Origin: an uncultured Lachnospiraceae bacterium
Lineage (GTDB): Bacteria > Bacillota > Clostridia > Lachnospirales > Lachnospiraceae
Direction of reading: 5' to 3'
Assembly: GCA_910588965.1 (NCBI GenBank)
Contig: CAJUSO010000069.1
Location: 1 to 14,014 of the forward strand
Length of the DNA stretch: 14,014 nucleotides
The position numbers and the translations under genes are program-made. Shown here one piece after another: positions 13,981 through 14,014 of the stretch. The number at the start of each line of letters is the position of its first letter. Position 1 is the stretch's first letter. A model generated the notes under the pieces. That model was not told the DNA's origin. It did no database searches and saw only the letters and a list, made by a program, of their open reading frames with translations.

Positions 13981-14014
13981 TGGCAAACGTACAATATTAT
14001 GACGTAATCCTCAA
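13980..14014 (+). CDS. rplW: 50S ribosomal protein L23 (partial, N-terminus only)
   Basis: The ATG at 13980 shares its first base with the rplD stop (TAATG) and follows the site GAGGAGGTG inside the end of rplD. Eleven complete codons are present, MANVQYYDVIL, matching typical L23 N-termini, and the window edge cuts the rest. Order rpsJ-rplC-rplD-rplW is the standard S10 operon, and the overlap suggests translational coupling. Confidence 0.92.
   Translation, partial: MANVQYYDVIL

Overview
This window looks like a chromosomal segment from a Firmicute of the Lachnospiraceae (Clostridia) type. The evidence is strong AGGAGG-type ribosome binding sites, sigma-A promoters with 17-base spacers, heavy use of the AGG arginine codon, moderately high GC, a gap-pgk-tpiA cluster, a DUF1934 (YwiB-like) gene beside murI, and a structured leader in front of rpsJ. 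The assignment is by gene content and style only; no species is claimed.

Layout, left to right. (1) Positions 1-97 may hold the last codons of a plus-strand gene that converges on asnA (minus strand, aspartate-ammonia ligase). (2) A divergent promoter pair separates asnA from an AmmeMemoRadiSam (Memo / AMMECR1 / radical SAM) operon of unknown cellular function. Its AMMECR1 gene carries an in-frame TAG at codon 141 although the reading frame continues to a stop that overlaps the radical SAM start; this is the most striking anomaly. (3) The lower-glycolysis cluster gap-pgk-tpiA follows, with its own promoter, a 228-base structured gap-pgk spacer that includes a terminator-like hairpin, and a strong terminator after tpiA. 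(4) murI, a DUF1934 gene and galU form a tight operon supplying D-glutamate and UDP-glucose for envelope synthesis. (5) Two minus-strand genes follow: a small single-pass membrane protein of unknown function, ended by a perfect 17-bp terminator hairpin, and a secreted protein with six PepSY-like repeats. (6) The S10 ribosomal protein operon begins with a consensus promoter and a leader of about 200 nt with long-range pairing, probably the clostridial S10 leader, followed by rpsJ, an unusually long structured spacer, rplC, rplD and the first codons of rplW at the window edge.

Most of the window is housekeeping. The points worth a second look are the interrupted AMMECR1 gene, the pairwise repeat architecture of the PepSY protein, and the recurrent GC-rich hairpins without T-tracts in the intergenic regions. 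I found no CRISPR array, transposase, phage gene, tRNA or rRNA.
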